From Peribacillus glennii (GTDB taxonomy: Bacteria; Bacillota; Bacilli; Bacillales; DSM-1321): a stretch of DNA of 64,000 nt. The stretch covers positions 1 through 64,000 of the forward strand of contig NZ_QVTD01000008.1 of the NCBI RefSeq assembly GCF_003429105.1. Reading direction: 5' to 3'. The position numbers were made by a program, and so were the translations under genes. Positions 16,995-26,274 of the stretch are shown piece by piece. A model generated the notes under the pieces. That model did not search any database. It saw nothing but the letters and a program-made list of their open reading frames with translations, and was not told the origin of the DNA. Position 1 is the first letter of the stretch; each line of letters opens with the position of its first letter.

Positions 16995-17406
16995 GTTTGT
17001 TCACCTCCTCATTAAATAAGTTGTCTTTTTTATTAAAACAAATGCCCTGTAAATTTTGGCAGAATGTTCTCAGTTACAAATTTCCATAATAATTTGTGTT
17101 GAGAGGAACGAAAGATTGAGTAGCGATTTCTCTACACCACCTTGTAACTCATAATTTTCCTTGGAAATGGAATTTGGCATACTAGCCAGATTCCTTTTTT
17201 CATTCGGATTCTCTCAGGTCCAAGAGCCTTTTTCCAATCTTGCATTTTTATAAGGTTGAGCAGCGGATTCACCCTCCTTCCTTAAATCCCTTAATATGGG
17301 TAGCATAATTTTATCGTTAATAAAAAAAATATAAAAAAAGTGTATAAAATCATTTGCCTTGCAAAATATATAACTGTGTTTCATCACAATACAAGGAGGA
17401 ATCAAC
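16995..17406. other. gap between SASP and repeat-protein genes
   Basis: It contains the SASP upstream region, an orphan terminator-like hairpin at 17169-17200 and the leader of the repeat-protein gene, where GTATA (about 17341) and TATATAA (about 17365) could be a sigma-G-type promoter. Minus-strand frames here have no usable ribosome spacing. Confidence 0.4.
17169..17200 (+). terminator. orphan terminator-like hairpin
   Basis: GGAAT/ATTCC and an inner GGC/GCC form the stem, followed by six T. No plus-strand gene lies immediately upstream, so it may end a small RNA or be left over from a lost gene. Confidence 0.45.
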
Positions 17407-18378
17407 ATGCCACAACGTATTTTTCAGGCAGCACAACAAGCACAGCAATCCCTGCAGCAGATTCAACAAAGAGCCCAGCAATTAGGGATGCAAGCAGGCG
17501 GAGGCGTGCAATCCATCATGCAGCCAGGATTTGCTGGAACAGATGCTATGCAGGTAAGACAGGATATCCAGCGTGACTTACAATATGGTGCTTCTCGCCA
17601 GCAGCAAGGCGGCTATGGCATGCAAGCAGGAATGACAGGCGGCTATGGCATGCAAGCAGGCGGGGGCGTACAATCCATCATGCAGCCAGGATTTGCAGGC
17701 ACGGATGCCCAGCAGGTAAGACAGGACATCCAAAGAGACTTGCAATATGGATCTTCCAACCAGCAGCAGGGCGGCTACGGCATGCAAGCAGGAATGACAG
17801 GCGGATACGGCATGCAAGCAGGAATGACAGGCGGCTATGGCATGCAAGCAGGAACGGCAGGCGGATTTGGTTCGATGCAAGCAGGCGGAGGTGTACAATC
17901 CATCATGCAGCCTGGATTCGCAGGTACGGATGCCCAGCAGGTAAGACAGGACATCCAAAGAGACTTGCAATATGGATCTTCCAACCAGCAGCAAGGCGGC
18001 TACGGCATGCAAGCAGGAATGACAGGCGGATTTGGTTCAATGCAAGCAGGTGGAGGCGTACAATCCGTCATGCAGCCTGGATTCGCAGGTACGGATGCCC
18101 AACAGGTAAGACAGGACATCCAAAGAGACTTGCAGTATGGTTCTTCCCAGCAGTCAGCCGGCATGCAATCAACTGGCATGCAAGCAGGAATGACAACTGG
18201 TTTTGGTTCACAGCAAGTGGGCGGACCAGTACAAGCGATCACACAGGCAGGATTTGCCGGAACAGATGCCCAGCAGGTAAGACAGGACATCCAACGCGAT
18301 TTACAATATGGATCTGCTACACAACAAGCAGGCCAAACAGGATTCACAAGCGGAACTCAAGGCGGCATGATGCAGTAA
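17407..18378 (+). CDS. tandem-repeat Gln/Gly/Met-rich protein, gamma-SASP-like
   Basis: A 323-residue protein without signal peptide. After an N-terminal Gln-rich helix shared with the gene at 16400, five copies of a unit follow, each containing GFAGTDAQQVRQDIQRDLQY and separated by GGYGMQAGMTGG-type spacers. The core FAGTDAQQVRQ closely resembles FASETDAQQVRQQNQ of gamma-type SASP (SspE), amino-acid reserves of spores. The order FA-x-TDAQQVR plus a QYG tail is preserved, but the GPR-site Glu-Thr step (EFASET) is changed. SspE is about 80-100 residues, so this would be an unusually long relative. CAAGGAGG precedes ATG 17407. The spore role is inferred from this similarity and the adjacent SASP gene. 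Confidence 0.75.
   Translation: MPQRIFQAAQQAQQSLQQIQQRAQQLGMQAGGGVQSIMQPGFAGTDAMQVRQDIQRDLQYGASRQQQGGYGMQAGMTGGYGMQAGGGVQSIMQPGFAGTDAQQVRQDIQRDLQYGSSNQQQGGYGMQAGMTGGYGMQAGMTGGYGMQAGTAGGFGSMQAGGGVQSIMQPGFAGTDAQQVRQDIQRDLQYGSSNQQQGGYGMQAGMTGGFGSMQAGGGVQSVMQPGFAGTDAQQVRQDIQRDLQYGSSQQSAGMQSTGMQAGMTTGFGSQQVGGPVQAITQAGFAGTDAQQVRQDIQRDLQYGSATQQAGQTGFTSGTQGGMMQ
17527..18312 (+). repeat. five in-frame tandem repeats inside the Gln/Gly/Met-rich gene
   Basis: Near-identical DNA units begin at about 17533, 17695, 17920, 18085 and 18256, giving periods of 162, 225, 165 and 171 bases, all multiples of three. Copy number is likely variable between strains, and short reads may collapse it. Confidence 0.9.
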
Positions 18379-18404
18379 TACCCTCGTCCGCTTTAATATT
18401 AGAA

Positions 18405-18430
18405 ATGCCCTTCTTTGTGAAGGGCATATT
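18405..18430 (+). terminator. terminator after the repeat protein
   Basis: ATGCCCTTC/GAAGGGCAT nine-pair stem with a short T-rich tail. A second, weaker hairpin with a TTTTATT tail lies at 18459-18488. Confidence 0.6.
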
Positions 18431-18566
18431 CATTAGGAATACGTTTTTCATAGGATTAGGCCTGCCCCAGGGGAGGTCTTTTATTATTTAAGCGAGTTCC
18501 CTGCCATTATTTTCTCGTTAAAGTATAATGGATGGATAGAATACGGTTTGGAGGAGAGTTTGCTTG

Positions 18567-19001
18567 GTGAAAATCATTTTTCCGTTGCTTGCATTATTGG
18601 GAGGATTCGCGGTTGCCGTTCAAGCCCAAATAAACGGTGGATTAGGGAAAAAAATAGGGGCCATTGAAGGCTCTTTTGTTTCATTCTTAATAGGGACACT
18701 TGCATTATTCTTTTTGGTGTTGTTCTTTGGAAAAGGAAATATATTGGCTGTACAATCTGTGCCGAAATGGCAGCTTATAGGCGGTTTGCTTGGTGCCTTT
18801 TATGTCACCGTCATGATTCTTGTGGTCCCCAAAATTGGTGTTGCTCCCACATTGGTTGCGGTAATAGCCGGACAAATCATAATAGGGGCCATCATTGATC
18901 ATTTTGGATTGTTTGGCGGAGTCAAAATATCAATTGATTTTAAGAAGATTGCAGCCATTGTACTATTATTCGTTTCCCTTTATTTATATAACTACAAATG
19001 A
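18567..19001 (+). CDS. DMT-superfamily transporter, YdcZ (DUF606) family
   Basis: A 144-residue membrane protein with five hydrophobic helices. LLALLGGFAVAVQAQINGGL and VAVIAGQIIIGAIIDHFGLF are typical of YdcZ half-transporters, which probably dimerise to make a ten-helix carrier. GGAGGAGAG (18550-18558) serves either TTG 18564 or GTG 18567; I use GTG because relatives begin M-K-I. Substrate unknown. The next gene begins close behind or overlaps. Confidence 0.85.
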   Translation: MKIIFPLLALLGGFAVAVQAQINGGLGKKIGAIEGSFVSFLIGTLALFFLVLFFGKGNILAVQSVPKWQLIGGLLGAFYVTVMILVVPKIGVAPTLVAVIAGQIIIGAIIDHFGLFGGVKISIDFKKIAAIVLLFVSLYLYNYK

Positions 19002-19039
19002 ATGGAAGAAAACTAAAGAATCAATTTGGGTGGTGGGCG

Positions 19040-19924
19040 ATGGAGAATCTGCAATTTGTTAAAAATTATAAAAATGTTGAGATTCTAAGACACAGCTTTA
19101 ATGGGCTTGCGGGTGAAATTTTTGGTATCGGATTTGAAAGCTGGTATCTAAGTGGATTTTGCACAGACAAATATAAACCATTTTCTTTTGCAGATGGAAA
19201 GCGGATTGTGGCAAACGTTTCTGTCAATGAACTGGACCTTATTATGAACGGCGAGTCAAAACGGGCGATTCAGATCGGGACAGTTATGACACACCGTGAT
19301 TACAGGAATCAGGGATTGTCACAGGAGTTAATCAACCGGATATTAACGGAATATAAGAATAAACACGATATCATGTACCTGTTTGCGAACCACTCGGTGT
19401 TAGACTTCTATCCGAAATTCGGGTTTCATGCTGTGGAAGAAACCCTGTTTACCATCAATTATGATCACGGCGATAGGGAACAAGGATTTATCCGGGAATT
19501 AAGCGGGACCAATCAGGCAGATTAACAATTCGTCTTTGAATTTGCGATAAATAGGATTCCAATTTCAAATCCATTTAGCACATCAAATACACCGGAGTTA
19601 TTGATGTTTTATTGTCTCGATGTATTTAGTGAGGATATTTATTTCCTAGAGGATGAAAATGCGATTGTACTATTTAAGATAGAAGCTGGCTGCCTGCATG
19701 TATTTGATATCATAAGCCAGGAAGAAATTGACCTGGCACGGATTATCAATAAGATCGCAAGACCGGAGAATAATAAAGTGGTGTTTCATTTCACTCCGGA
19801 GTACGATGGAGTATATATGTCAAAAGAATCTCTTCATAGCAGCAATATGCTTTTTGTAAGATGGAATCATGGCGAGATCCCTTTTCCGGAACATTTCAAG
19901 CATCCCATTACATCTCTGGCATAG
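19040..19924 (+). pseudogene. GNAT acetyltransferase interrupted by an in-frame stop
   Basis: The first part (to 19525) is a GNAT domain with the acetyl-CoA motif TVMTHRDYRNQGLSQELINR. A TAA at 19523-19525 (codon 162) stops it, yet the same frame continues without a shift: QFVFEFAINRIPISNPF and onward to LLMFYCLDVFSEDIYFLEDE, VVFHFTPEYDGVY and FPEHFKHPITS, ending at 19924. That second half matches the C-terminal domain these roughly 290-residue acetyltransferases normally have. A single base change therefore separates it from an intact 294-residue protein. ATG 19040 is preferred, although ATG 18998 overlaps the previous stop. It could be a recent pseudogene, a sequencing error or, less likely, readthrough. 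Confidence 0.75.
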
Positions 19925-19969
19925 GATTTTTTTATGCTCTGAATGTTTCAATTAAACAAGTACGGACTG

Positions 19970-20002
19970 AAAACAGTGAAGCGAAAGCTAAACTGTTTTT
20001 TT
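19970..20002 (+). terminator. terminator after the acetyltransferase
   Basis: AAAACAGT pairs with ACTGTTTT and more T follow. The remaining bases to 20260 are AT-rich leader of the RND gene with nothing else recognisable. Confidence 0.7.
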
Positions 20003-20260
20003 GTTGGGTTTATTACTTTTTTCACTGTAGGTTATGACTTTAATGCACTACGTGGTATGACTTTTCTCCTGTGATATGTATATTGTTTACAAGAGGAAAA
20101 GTAATTAATAGAAAGAAAATATGGAAAATTTTCAATATATGACTTATATTGTAAAATAGATGTTTAGTGCTATTTTCCTATTTTTGTATATTGTGCATGC
20201 TGCATCACGGCTTGCTTCCTGCCAGACATAAAAATTGATATAGATTGGGGAAAAGAGAAG

Positions 20261-23200
20261 ATGAAAGCGATAATCCGTTTTAGCATGAGAAATGGAGTGG
20301 CGTTATTTTTAATGATTTTATTGATCATTGGGGGAGGAATCTATTCACTTAAACAAATCAATATTGAAAAATATCCGAATGTTGATATTCCATACATGAC
20401 AGTTGCGGTTCCTTATCCGGGTGCATCACCTGAGCAAATAATGAAAGAAATCGGGGAGCCGGTGGAAAAGGAGCTTATGAATCTGGACGGAGTTGAAAAC
20501 GTTTATACCGAAGGATATGCCAATGCCGTTTATTTTACTACGGAAAATGCCATGTCCGTTGATATGGAAGAACAAGAGAAGGCAGTACGTGCTGCAATTG
20601 ATAAAGTAAAATTGCCTGAAGCAGCAGAAGATCCTGAAATCATTCTGCAAGGGCCTGATGGAGACCGTACCGTTTATACAATGGGTGTTTATGCGGAAAA
20701 ATCAAATGAAGAATTACAGAATATTGTAAAAAATAAAATTGTCCCTGCGCTGGAATCCATCAATGGAGTGAGTGAGGTTGACGTAGGGGGCATTGAAGAA
20801 AAACAGATTTCTGTCCGCCTATTGCCCGAGGAATTAAAGAAAAAGGGACTAACCCTGGAGGATGTAAAAAATACAATCCAGGCAAATAATCTTTCTATCC
20901 CTACCGGCGATGTTTCTCTATCTGGCCAGGTACTCCCGATACGGGTAAGCAAGGATTTAACATCGATTGATGACTTAAAAAATATAACGGTTTTTACAAA
21001 AGGCAGTCCGGATGGAAACAATCCTAAGCCTGGAACAGTGAAGTTGAGTGAGATCGCCAAAATCATATATCAGGCAGAAAATAAGACTGATTTTACAAGG
21101 ATTAATGGGGAGCCTGGCATCACGATTGGAATTATTCCTGATGGCGGCGAAAACGTAGTGGGGATTGTAGATGAAGCAAAGAAAACGATAAAAGGCTTGG
21201 ATTTGCGCGAACAGCTTCAAGTGAAAACATTAAGGGACCAATCCATCGAGATAAAGGAATCGGTGCATGCCATGCTGAGGGAAGCTCTGCTTGGCGCATT
21301 GATGGCAGTCGTAGTTACTTTGTTGTTCCTCAGAAATATCAGATCCACGCTCATTTCGATTATTTCAATCCCGCTGTCCATTTTAGCATCTTTTACTGTT
21401 TTGAACCTGCTGGGGTACACATTGAATATGATGACCCTAGCCGGGATCGCGGTTGCAGTCGGGCGTGTCGTAGATGATTCGATTGTAGTAATAGAAAATG
21501 TTTTTAGAAGGGTGAGGGCTTCAAAGGAACGTTCGGAAAAGCTTGTTGAACAGTCAACGAGGGAAGTTGCATCCGCGATTACTTCTTCAACCATTACGAC
21601 CGTTGCCGTCTTTTTGCCAATGGCTTTTGTACCTGGATTGATTGGCCGCTTTTTTGCACCATTGGCATGGACCGTTGTTATTTCCTTGATATTTTCCTTG
21701 GTGGTTGCTATCACAATAGTTCCGCTTTTATCCAGGATTTTCTTGCTTAACATCTCGCCAAAAGAGCACAAAGAGAATAAACTCCAAACCTTATACCGCA
21801 AAAGCTTGGGCTGGGCTCTCGGCCATCGTGCCATTTCCCTGATAGCAGCGGTTGTGATCCTGGCCGGTTCGATCGGGCTCATTGCGCCACGGCTTGGAAC
21901 AACGTTTTTACCTCAGGATAAGGTCAGTAACTACGATGTAAGCATTACGATGGAAAAAGGGACCGCCCCTAAGCTAACAAGCGAGACGGCGTCCAAGGCT
22001 GAGCGAATTTTGCTGGATAATAAGAAAGTTAAGCAAGTGAATACCAGTGTTTATGGTGAGCATGAAAGTGCGTCGATTTCTTTTGAATTGAAGAAAAACG
22101 TCAGTGATCCAGACAATGTTATTAAAAACATCCGCTCTGACTTTAAACAGATAAAGGCTGCTAAAGAGATTTCCGTTACAGGTGTGGGCGGTGTAGCCGG
22201 CGGCGGGCAATCCCAATATGTGCTGATTGTGAAAGGGCCGGATTTTGATGATATTACAAAAGCGAGCAATGACATTGCAGCCGGGTTAAGGGATATTAAA
22301 GGCATGGCGGATATTCATACATCCTTAGAAGGGGATGAGCCTGAAATTGTAATGGAAATGGATGAAGATAAACTGGAAGAGCATGGCCTTATGCCTGCGA
22401 TGGTAGGGAGCAGCTTCCGTGAATTGATCAGCGGGGATGTTGTGGCCACTATTAACATGGACGGCGATAAAAAAGATGTTAAGCTGCTGCTTAATATGGA
22501 GAGCGTTAGTTCATTAAAGGAGCTTGAAGAACAAGAGATTCCAAATATAGCGGGCATACCCGTCAAGTTAAAAGATATCGGAACGCTGAAAAATGCAGAA
22601 AACCGGACTATCATTACTCACTTGAACTCCAATGAATATGTAATGGTCACGGGTCAAATAACAGATAGCAAAACAGGAGAGATTACAAGCAAAGCTGATA
22701 AGCTTGTAAAAGATCTGGATTTGCCTAAAGGGGTCAGCTATTACAAAGAAGGTGCCTCCGCTGCGATGGAAGAGGGATTCACCAATATGGCGATCGCGAT
22801 TGGAGTCAGTGTCCTTCTCGTATATATGGTCATGGTCATCGCGTTTGGTGAAGGGAAAGCACCATTCGTTATCTTGTTTGCCATTCCGTTCTCGATTATC
22901 GGGGCGCTTATCGGCCTCTTTATTGTAAAACAGCCGATTGGCATGCCTGCGATGATTGGGTTATTAATGTTAAACGGAATCGTTGTCACTAATGCGATTG
23001 TATTGATAGACCGCGTTAAACAAAATGAAAAGCTGGGTGTTGAAAAGCATGAGGCATTACTTGATGCAGGTGTGGTAAGATTAAGGCCGATATTGATGAC
23101 GGCTATTGCCACTGTGGGCGCGCTCCTTCCAATGGCTTTGTCAAGCCATGCCGGCATTGTTTCCTCATCCCTTGCTGTGGTCGTAATTGGCGGGCTGACC

Positions 23201-23305
23201 ACTTCAACATTATTGACACTTTTCATCGTTCCGGTGTTGTACAGCCTGTTCCATCCGGCCCGCGGCGTTAAAAATCAGCCGGTTCCAATACGGAATGCGG
23301 TTTGA
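20261..23305 (+). CDS. RND-family efflux transporter, SwrC/AcrB-like
   Basis: A 1014-residue resistance-nodulation-division pump with the two-fold repeat of one helix, a large external loop and six helices. The paired acidic residues needed for proton transfer are at about 405-406 in VAVGRVVDDSIVVIENVF; GIPDGGENVVG and the second-half GAAAMEEG-like turns are also family-like. In Gram-positive relatives such as SwrC (about 1065 residues) it gives resistance to surfactin and similar amphiphiles. No membrane-fusion partner is adjacent, as is usual in Bacillus. The ribosome site before ATG 20261 (GGGGAAAAGAGAAG) is weak. Confidence 0.93.
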   Translation: MKAIIRFSMRNGVALFLMILLIIGGGIYSLKQINIEKYPNVDIPYMTVAVPYPGASPEQIMKEIGEPVEKELMNLDGVENVYTEGYANAVYFTTENAMSVDMEEQEKAVRAAIDKVKLPEAAEDPEIILQGPDGDRTVYTMGVYAEKSNEELQNIVKNKIVPALESINGVSEVDVGGIEEKQISVRLLPEELKKKGLTLEDVKNTIQANNLSIPTGDVSLSGQVLPIRVSKDLTSIDDLKNITVFTKGSPDGNNPKPGTVKLSEIAKIIYQAENKTDFTRINGEPGITIGIIPDGGENVVGIVDEAKKTIKGLDLREQLQVKTLRDQSIEIKESVHAMLREALLGALMAVVVTLLFLRNIRSTLISIISIPLSILASFTVLNLLGYTLNMMTLAGIAVAVGRVVDDSIVVIENVFRRVRASKERSEKLVEQSTREVASAITSSTITTVAVFLPMAFVPGLIGRFFAPLAWTVVISLIFSLVVAITIVPLLSRIFLLNISPKEHKENKLQTLYRKSLGWALGHRAISLIAAVVILAGSIGLIAPRLGTTFLPQDKVSNYDVSITMEKGTAPKLTSETASKAERILLDNKKVKQVNTSVYGEHESASISFELKKNVSDPDNVIKNIRSDFKQIKAAKEISVTGVGGVAGGGQSQYVLIVKGPDFDDITKASNDIAAGLRDIKGMADIHTSLEGDEPEIVMEMDEDKLEEHGLMPAMVGSSFRELISGDVVATINMDGDKKDVKLLLNMESVSSLKELEEQEIPNIAGIPVKLKDIGTLKNAENRTIITHLNSNEYVMVTGQITDSKTGEITSKADKLVKDLDLPKGVSYYKEGASAAMEEGFTNMAIAIGVSVLLVYMVMVIAFGEGKAPFVILFAIPFSIIGALIGLFIVKQPIGMPAMIGLLMLNGIVVTNAIVLIDRVKQNEKLGVEKHEALLDAGVVRLRPILMTAIATVGALLPMALSSHAGIVSSSLAVVVIGGLTTSTLLTLFIVPVLYSLFHPARGVKNQPVPIRNAV

Positions 23306-23367
23306 AGGCTTCGAACATGGATTGGCTTTGAGAGCAATTTGAATGAAACTATAGGGAGGTGGACGGG

Positions 23368-24615
23368 ATGTTATTAAAGAATGCGTTTTACTTGGATGAG
23401 AACCTGAATGCCGTCCAGGGGAATTTGGTAATTAAGGAAGGAAAAATAGTAATCGGTGAACATGCTGGCTATGATGAAAAAAACATTGAGACCGTGGACT
23501 GTGAGGGGTATATCATTATCCCGGGATTGTACAATTCCCATTTTCATGGGTACTCCCTCCTGGCGAAGGGTCTGGCGAAGGATATAAAAATACAGGATTG
23601 GTGTAATGATAGTCTTCAAGGGAAAATTCAAGCAGACTTTTTCGGCAAATTGGATCATCTGCCAAGCGATGAATACCGGACAGTATTGATGAAAGCATAT
23701 GTTGAGATGATCAAGAAGGGAATCGTATTTGCCAGCGAGTCGGAACCGGGCAATTGGCCGGATGTCATTGCGGAAACCATGGAAAATGTGGGGCTGCGTG
23801 GTCTGGTGGATTCGCATGAAAAAATTGCTGATTTTTACGGCAAAGAAGTAGGCCGGGTTAGCTATGGAACCCATCTGCTTGAAGAGGAAGATATAACGGA
23901 TGAAGCTTTATCAGACTGTGAAAGAATTAAGAAATCGTTTGATTCCATCCACTTGGCACATTGTATGGAAAACGGCTGGAGAAAAGATTTAATTTTTGCG
24001 AAGTATGGGAAATCTTCTGTGGCGTTGTACCAAGAACGGAATTTGCTCGATGATAAGACTGTTTTGTTCCATGGCGTTCATTTGAATGAGGATGATATTG
24101 GAAAATTGGCGGTTAAGGGTGCTTCGGTTGTCCATTGTCCGGTGTCAAACTTTTGGTCCGGGGCAGGGGTTGCACCTGTCGCCAAGATGCTGGATAAAGG
24201 CGTTAATGTATGCATTGGCACCGATTATGCAAGCGTAGATATTTGGGAGACCATGAAAGTTGCCTATTATTTACTGAAAAATAATCCATCTGCAAGCAGC
24301 TTTACCGCGGAGGATGTATTAAAAATGGCGACCCGGAATGGAGCCGGAGCATACCGTCAAAACTCCGCCGGCTCCATCCAGAACGGCTTTAGCGCTGACC
24401 TGGTTTTTATAAAAAAGGATCCTTTCATACCGGATATCCTTTCCGGCGGCTTTTCTACTGTCGTCCACAATCTGCTAATGGAAACACAAGAGGAGCAAAT
24501 ACACCACGTAATGATCGGCGGCAAATGGATCATGTTTAACAGAAAAATCCTAACTGTTGATGAAGAAAAACTAAACACTGACTATCTGCGGATAGTTGAC
24601 AAAATCTATAAATAG
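23368..24615 (+). CDS. amidohydrolase-family deaminase/hydrolase
   Basis: A 415-residue metal-dependent hydrolase related to TrzN and adenosylhomocysteine/chlorohydrolase enzymes. The metal motif NSHFHG puts His58 and His60 after a beta-sandwich N-terminus ending YIIIPGLYN; a later His is in DSIHLAHCMENG or HGVHLNED, and the metal Asp is in CIGTDYASVD. ATG 23368 is chosen because AGGGAGG is eight bases before it, and GTG 23359 lies within that site. The substrate cannot be assigned; cytoplasmic. It ends just before a palindromic repeat. Confidence 0.85.
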   Translation: MLLKNAFYLDENLNAVQGNLVIKEGKIVIGEHAGYDEKNIETVDCEGYIIIPGLYNSHFHGYSLLAKGLAKDIKIQDWCNDSLQGKIQADFFGKLDHLPSDEYRTVLMKAYVEMIKKGIVFASESEPGNWPDVIAETMENVGLRGLVDSHEKIADFYGKEVGRVSYGTHLLEEEDITDEALSDCERIKKSFDSIHLAHCMENGWRKDLIFAKYGKSSVALYQERNLLDDKTVLFHGVHLNEDDIGKLAVKGASVVHCPVSNFWSGAGVAPVAKMLDKGVNVCIGTDYASVDIWETMKVAYYLLKNNPSASSFTAEDVLKMATRNGAGAYRQNSAGSIQNGFSADLVFIKKDPFIPDILSGGFSTVVHNLLMETQEEQIHHVMIGGKWIMFNRKILTVDEEKLNTDYLRIVDKIYK

Positions 24616-24627
24616 GAATCATATATA

Positions 24628-24679
24628 GGGGACAGTCCCCCACTGCGCTAACGAGGCGTTGCAGTGGGGGACTGTCCCC
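24628..24679. repeat. palindromic intergenic repeat, copy 1
   Basis: Two perfect 19-base arms (24628-24646 and 24661-24679), outer part GGGGACAGTCCCC, flank the loop GCTAACGAGGCGTT. It directly follows the amidohydrolase gene and could act as a terminator. Most perfect member of a family seen nine times in this window. Confidence 0.85.
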
Positions 24680-24746
24680 CCTTTTGCAGAATATTGTGTT
24701 ATTATATTTATAGACAACGATTTCTTAGACAAGGGCGTGGGAAAGT

Positions 24747-25565
24747 ATGAGTTCGCTTGAATCTGTTTCTAAATATCTTATCAACAATGCAGCATCACTG
24801 GCTGCTGAAATTATAGACTATAATATTACTAAATTGGATTTTACAGTTCCTGATGAAGTCGTAAACAAAGCTATCAATGTCCATACTGAGTTTATAAAGT
24901 TGTTGGCCGAGGCTGTTACGAATGCAGATACTTCGATTGTCACCGAAGGGCTCATTGAATGGAGCAAACAGAATGGAGAACGGGAAGCATCGTTAATGGG
25001 GAAAATTTCAAGCCTGATTAAACCATATGCAGATACCCGGTTATTCTTTATTAACCAAATCACTAAAATCTCCATCGACCATGGACTTTCAACCGAAGAA
25101 GTGGTCATGATCAACAGCCGGGTCAATTATATGCTAGACATCAGTATGACTGAGACCATCCTTGCCTATGAGGAGTACACGGACAACATCATTAAAAAAA
25201 GGAGTACGGAGGCTAATGAATTATCAGCACCTGTCGTGCCAATCCAGGATGGAATGGCTGTTCTTCCGTTGATTGGATCCTTTGATTATGACAGAACCGA
25301 GCATTTATTAAACAAGGTCGTCCCGAAAATCAGTGAACTGAGGGTAGAATGTTTGATCATTGACTTTTCCGGAATTGTCACCATTGATATGGAGGTAGCC
25401 AATCATATATTCAATGTTAATAAAGTCCTTCGACTGCTGGGGATAAATGTAATTGCCACCGGAATCCGTCCTGATTTAGCAACAAAGGCGATTGGCGGTG
25501 GCATTGATTTTTCATCAATCAGAACATATGCAAATGTGAAGCAGGCAATAGAAAGCATTGGGTGA
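24747..25565 (+). CDS. RsbR-type stressosome protein (STAS domain)
   Basis: A 272-residue RsbR paralogue. Residues 1-140 form an all-helical, globin-like sensory region. The C-terminal STAS domain begins near VPIQDGMAVLPLIGSFDYDR and contains LIIDFSGIVTIDMEVANHIF; the Thr in IVTID corresponds to a phosphorylated threonine of RsbR proteins. Such proteins assemble with RsbS and RsbT into stressosomes that control sigma-B. No rsbS, rsbT or sigB lies nearby, so it is a stand-alone paralogue feeding into a complex encoded elsewhere (inference). Confidence 0.88.
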   Translation: MSSLESVSKYLINNAASLAAEIIDYNITKLDFTVPDEVVNKAINVHTEFIKLLAEAVTNADTSIVTEGLIEWSKQNGEREASLMGKISSLIKPYADTRLFFINQITKISIDHGLSTEEVVMINSRVNYMLDISMTETILAYEEYTDNIIKKRSTEANELSAPVVPIQDGMAVLPLIGSFDYDRTEHLLNKVVPKISELRVECLIIDFSGIVTIDMEVANHIFNVNKVLRLLGINVIATGIRPDLATKAIGGGIDFSSIRTYANVKQAIESIG

Positions 25566-25595
25566 AACTATAATATTTGAATTGAAGCCGGTTTC

Positions 25596-26028
25596 ATGGA
25601 TATAAAATTGATAGGGGTAACGGAGCAAAATTTTCTTTCAGGTAATCAATTTGAAGTTGGATGAGCAACAGGAAAAGCACTTTCAAATTTATGAACGCTG
25701 GATGGGCTCCAATGCATTTTTCCTTGCGGCCTGCCAGACCTTCGGCTTCATTTTAAAAGCAATCTATGATGGGGATGGGCTTATTGGCTTCACTTCCTAT
25801 GGATTTAGAAAAGAAACAAATCGATATCAATTGATCAGCATCATGATCGGGCACCGGTTTCAGGGCAAAGGCTATGGAGTTCCCAGCTTAAAAGCTGTGA
25901 TCGATGAAATGGTTCAAAAGTGTGGATACAGAGGAATTTACTTATCAGTGATTCACGATAATGAACGGGCCATCCGAATTTATGAAAAGCTGGGATTTAA
26001 ATCAACATTTGGCTACCAACACTTCTAA
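25596..26028 (+). pseudogene. BltD-like GNAT acetyltransferase with one frameshift
   Basis: From 25651 a GNAT domain is clear (LISIMIGHRFQGKGYGVPSL, YLSVIHDNERAIRIYEKLGF), resembling spermidine/spermine acetyltransferase BltD. The expected first 18 residues lie in another frame from ATG 25596 (MDIKLIGVTEQNFLS). Removing one T in the CTTTC stretch near 25637 would join them as NFLQVINLKLDEQQEKHF, which fits the family. So either a one-base insertion has truncated the gene, a sequence error is present, or a TTG at 25651 gives a short product. No ribosome site supports TTG 25651. Confidence 0.7.
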
Positions 26029-26030
26029 AG

Positions 26031-26274
26031 AAAAAGGTTTTTGGATATAGTCGTCTCCGCCCATATTCATTGCCATCACAATATCCATATTTCCGGTGCG
26101 TGAAGAACTGGTAAATTAATATCAAGCAGCAAAATATGAGGTTTTTCCGTTACTACTTGCCGGTCAACATTCTCGAAATCATCAGCAAGGATAGGATGAA
26201 AACCCCACTTACTCAAATAATCTTCAATCAATTCCAATCTTTTGGTCATATTCAATTACCAATACTTTGTACAT
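26031..26274 (-). pseudogene. relic of a BceR-like response regulator
   Basis: From ATG 26274 the minus strand gives MYKVLVIEYDQKI, then in a second frame LIEDYLSKWGFHPILADDFE and PHILLLDINLPV (receiver with its phospho-acceptor Asp), and after a deletion RTGNMDIVMAMNMGGDDYIQ followed by KPF. These match the receiver domain of BceR-type regulators. The DNA-binding domain and the kinase gene are absent. It is a decayed remnant of a bacitracin-type sensing locus. Confidence 0.75.

Noticed and set aside
17527..18312. Regular DNA repeats that might be taken for a CRISPR array
   Set aside because: Periods are 162-225 bases, all multiples of three, in frame within a well-started gene; no cas genes are present.
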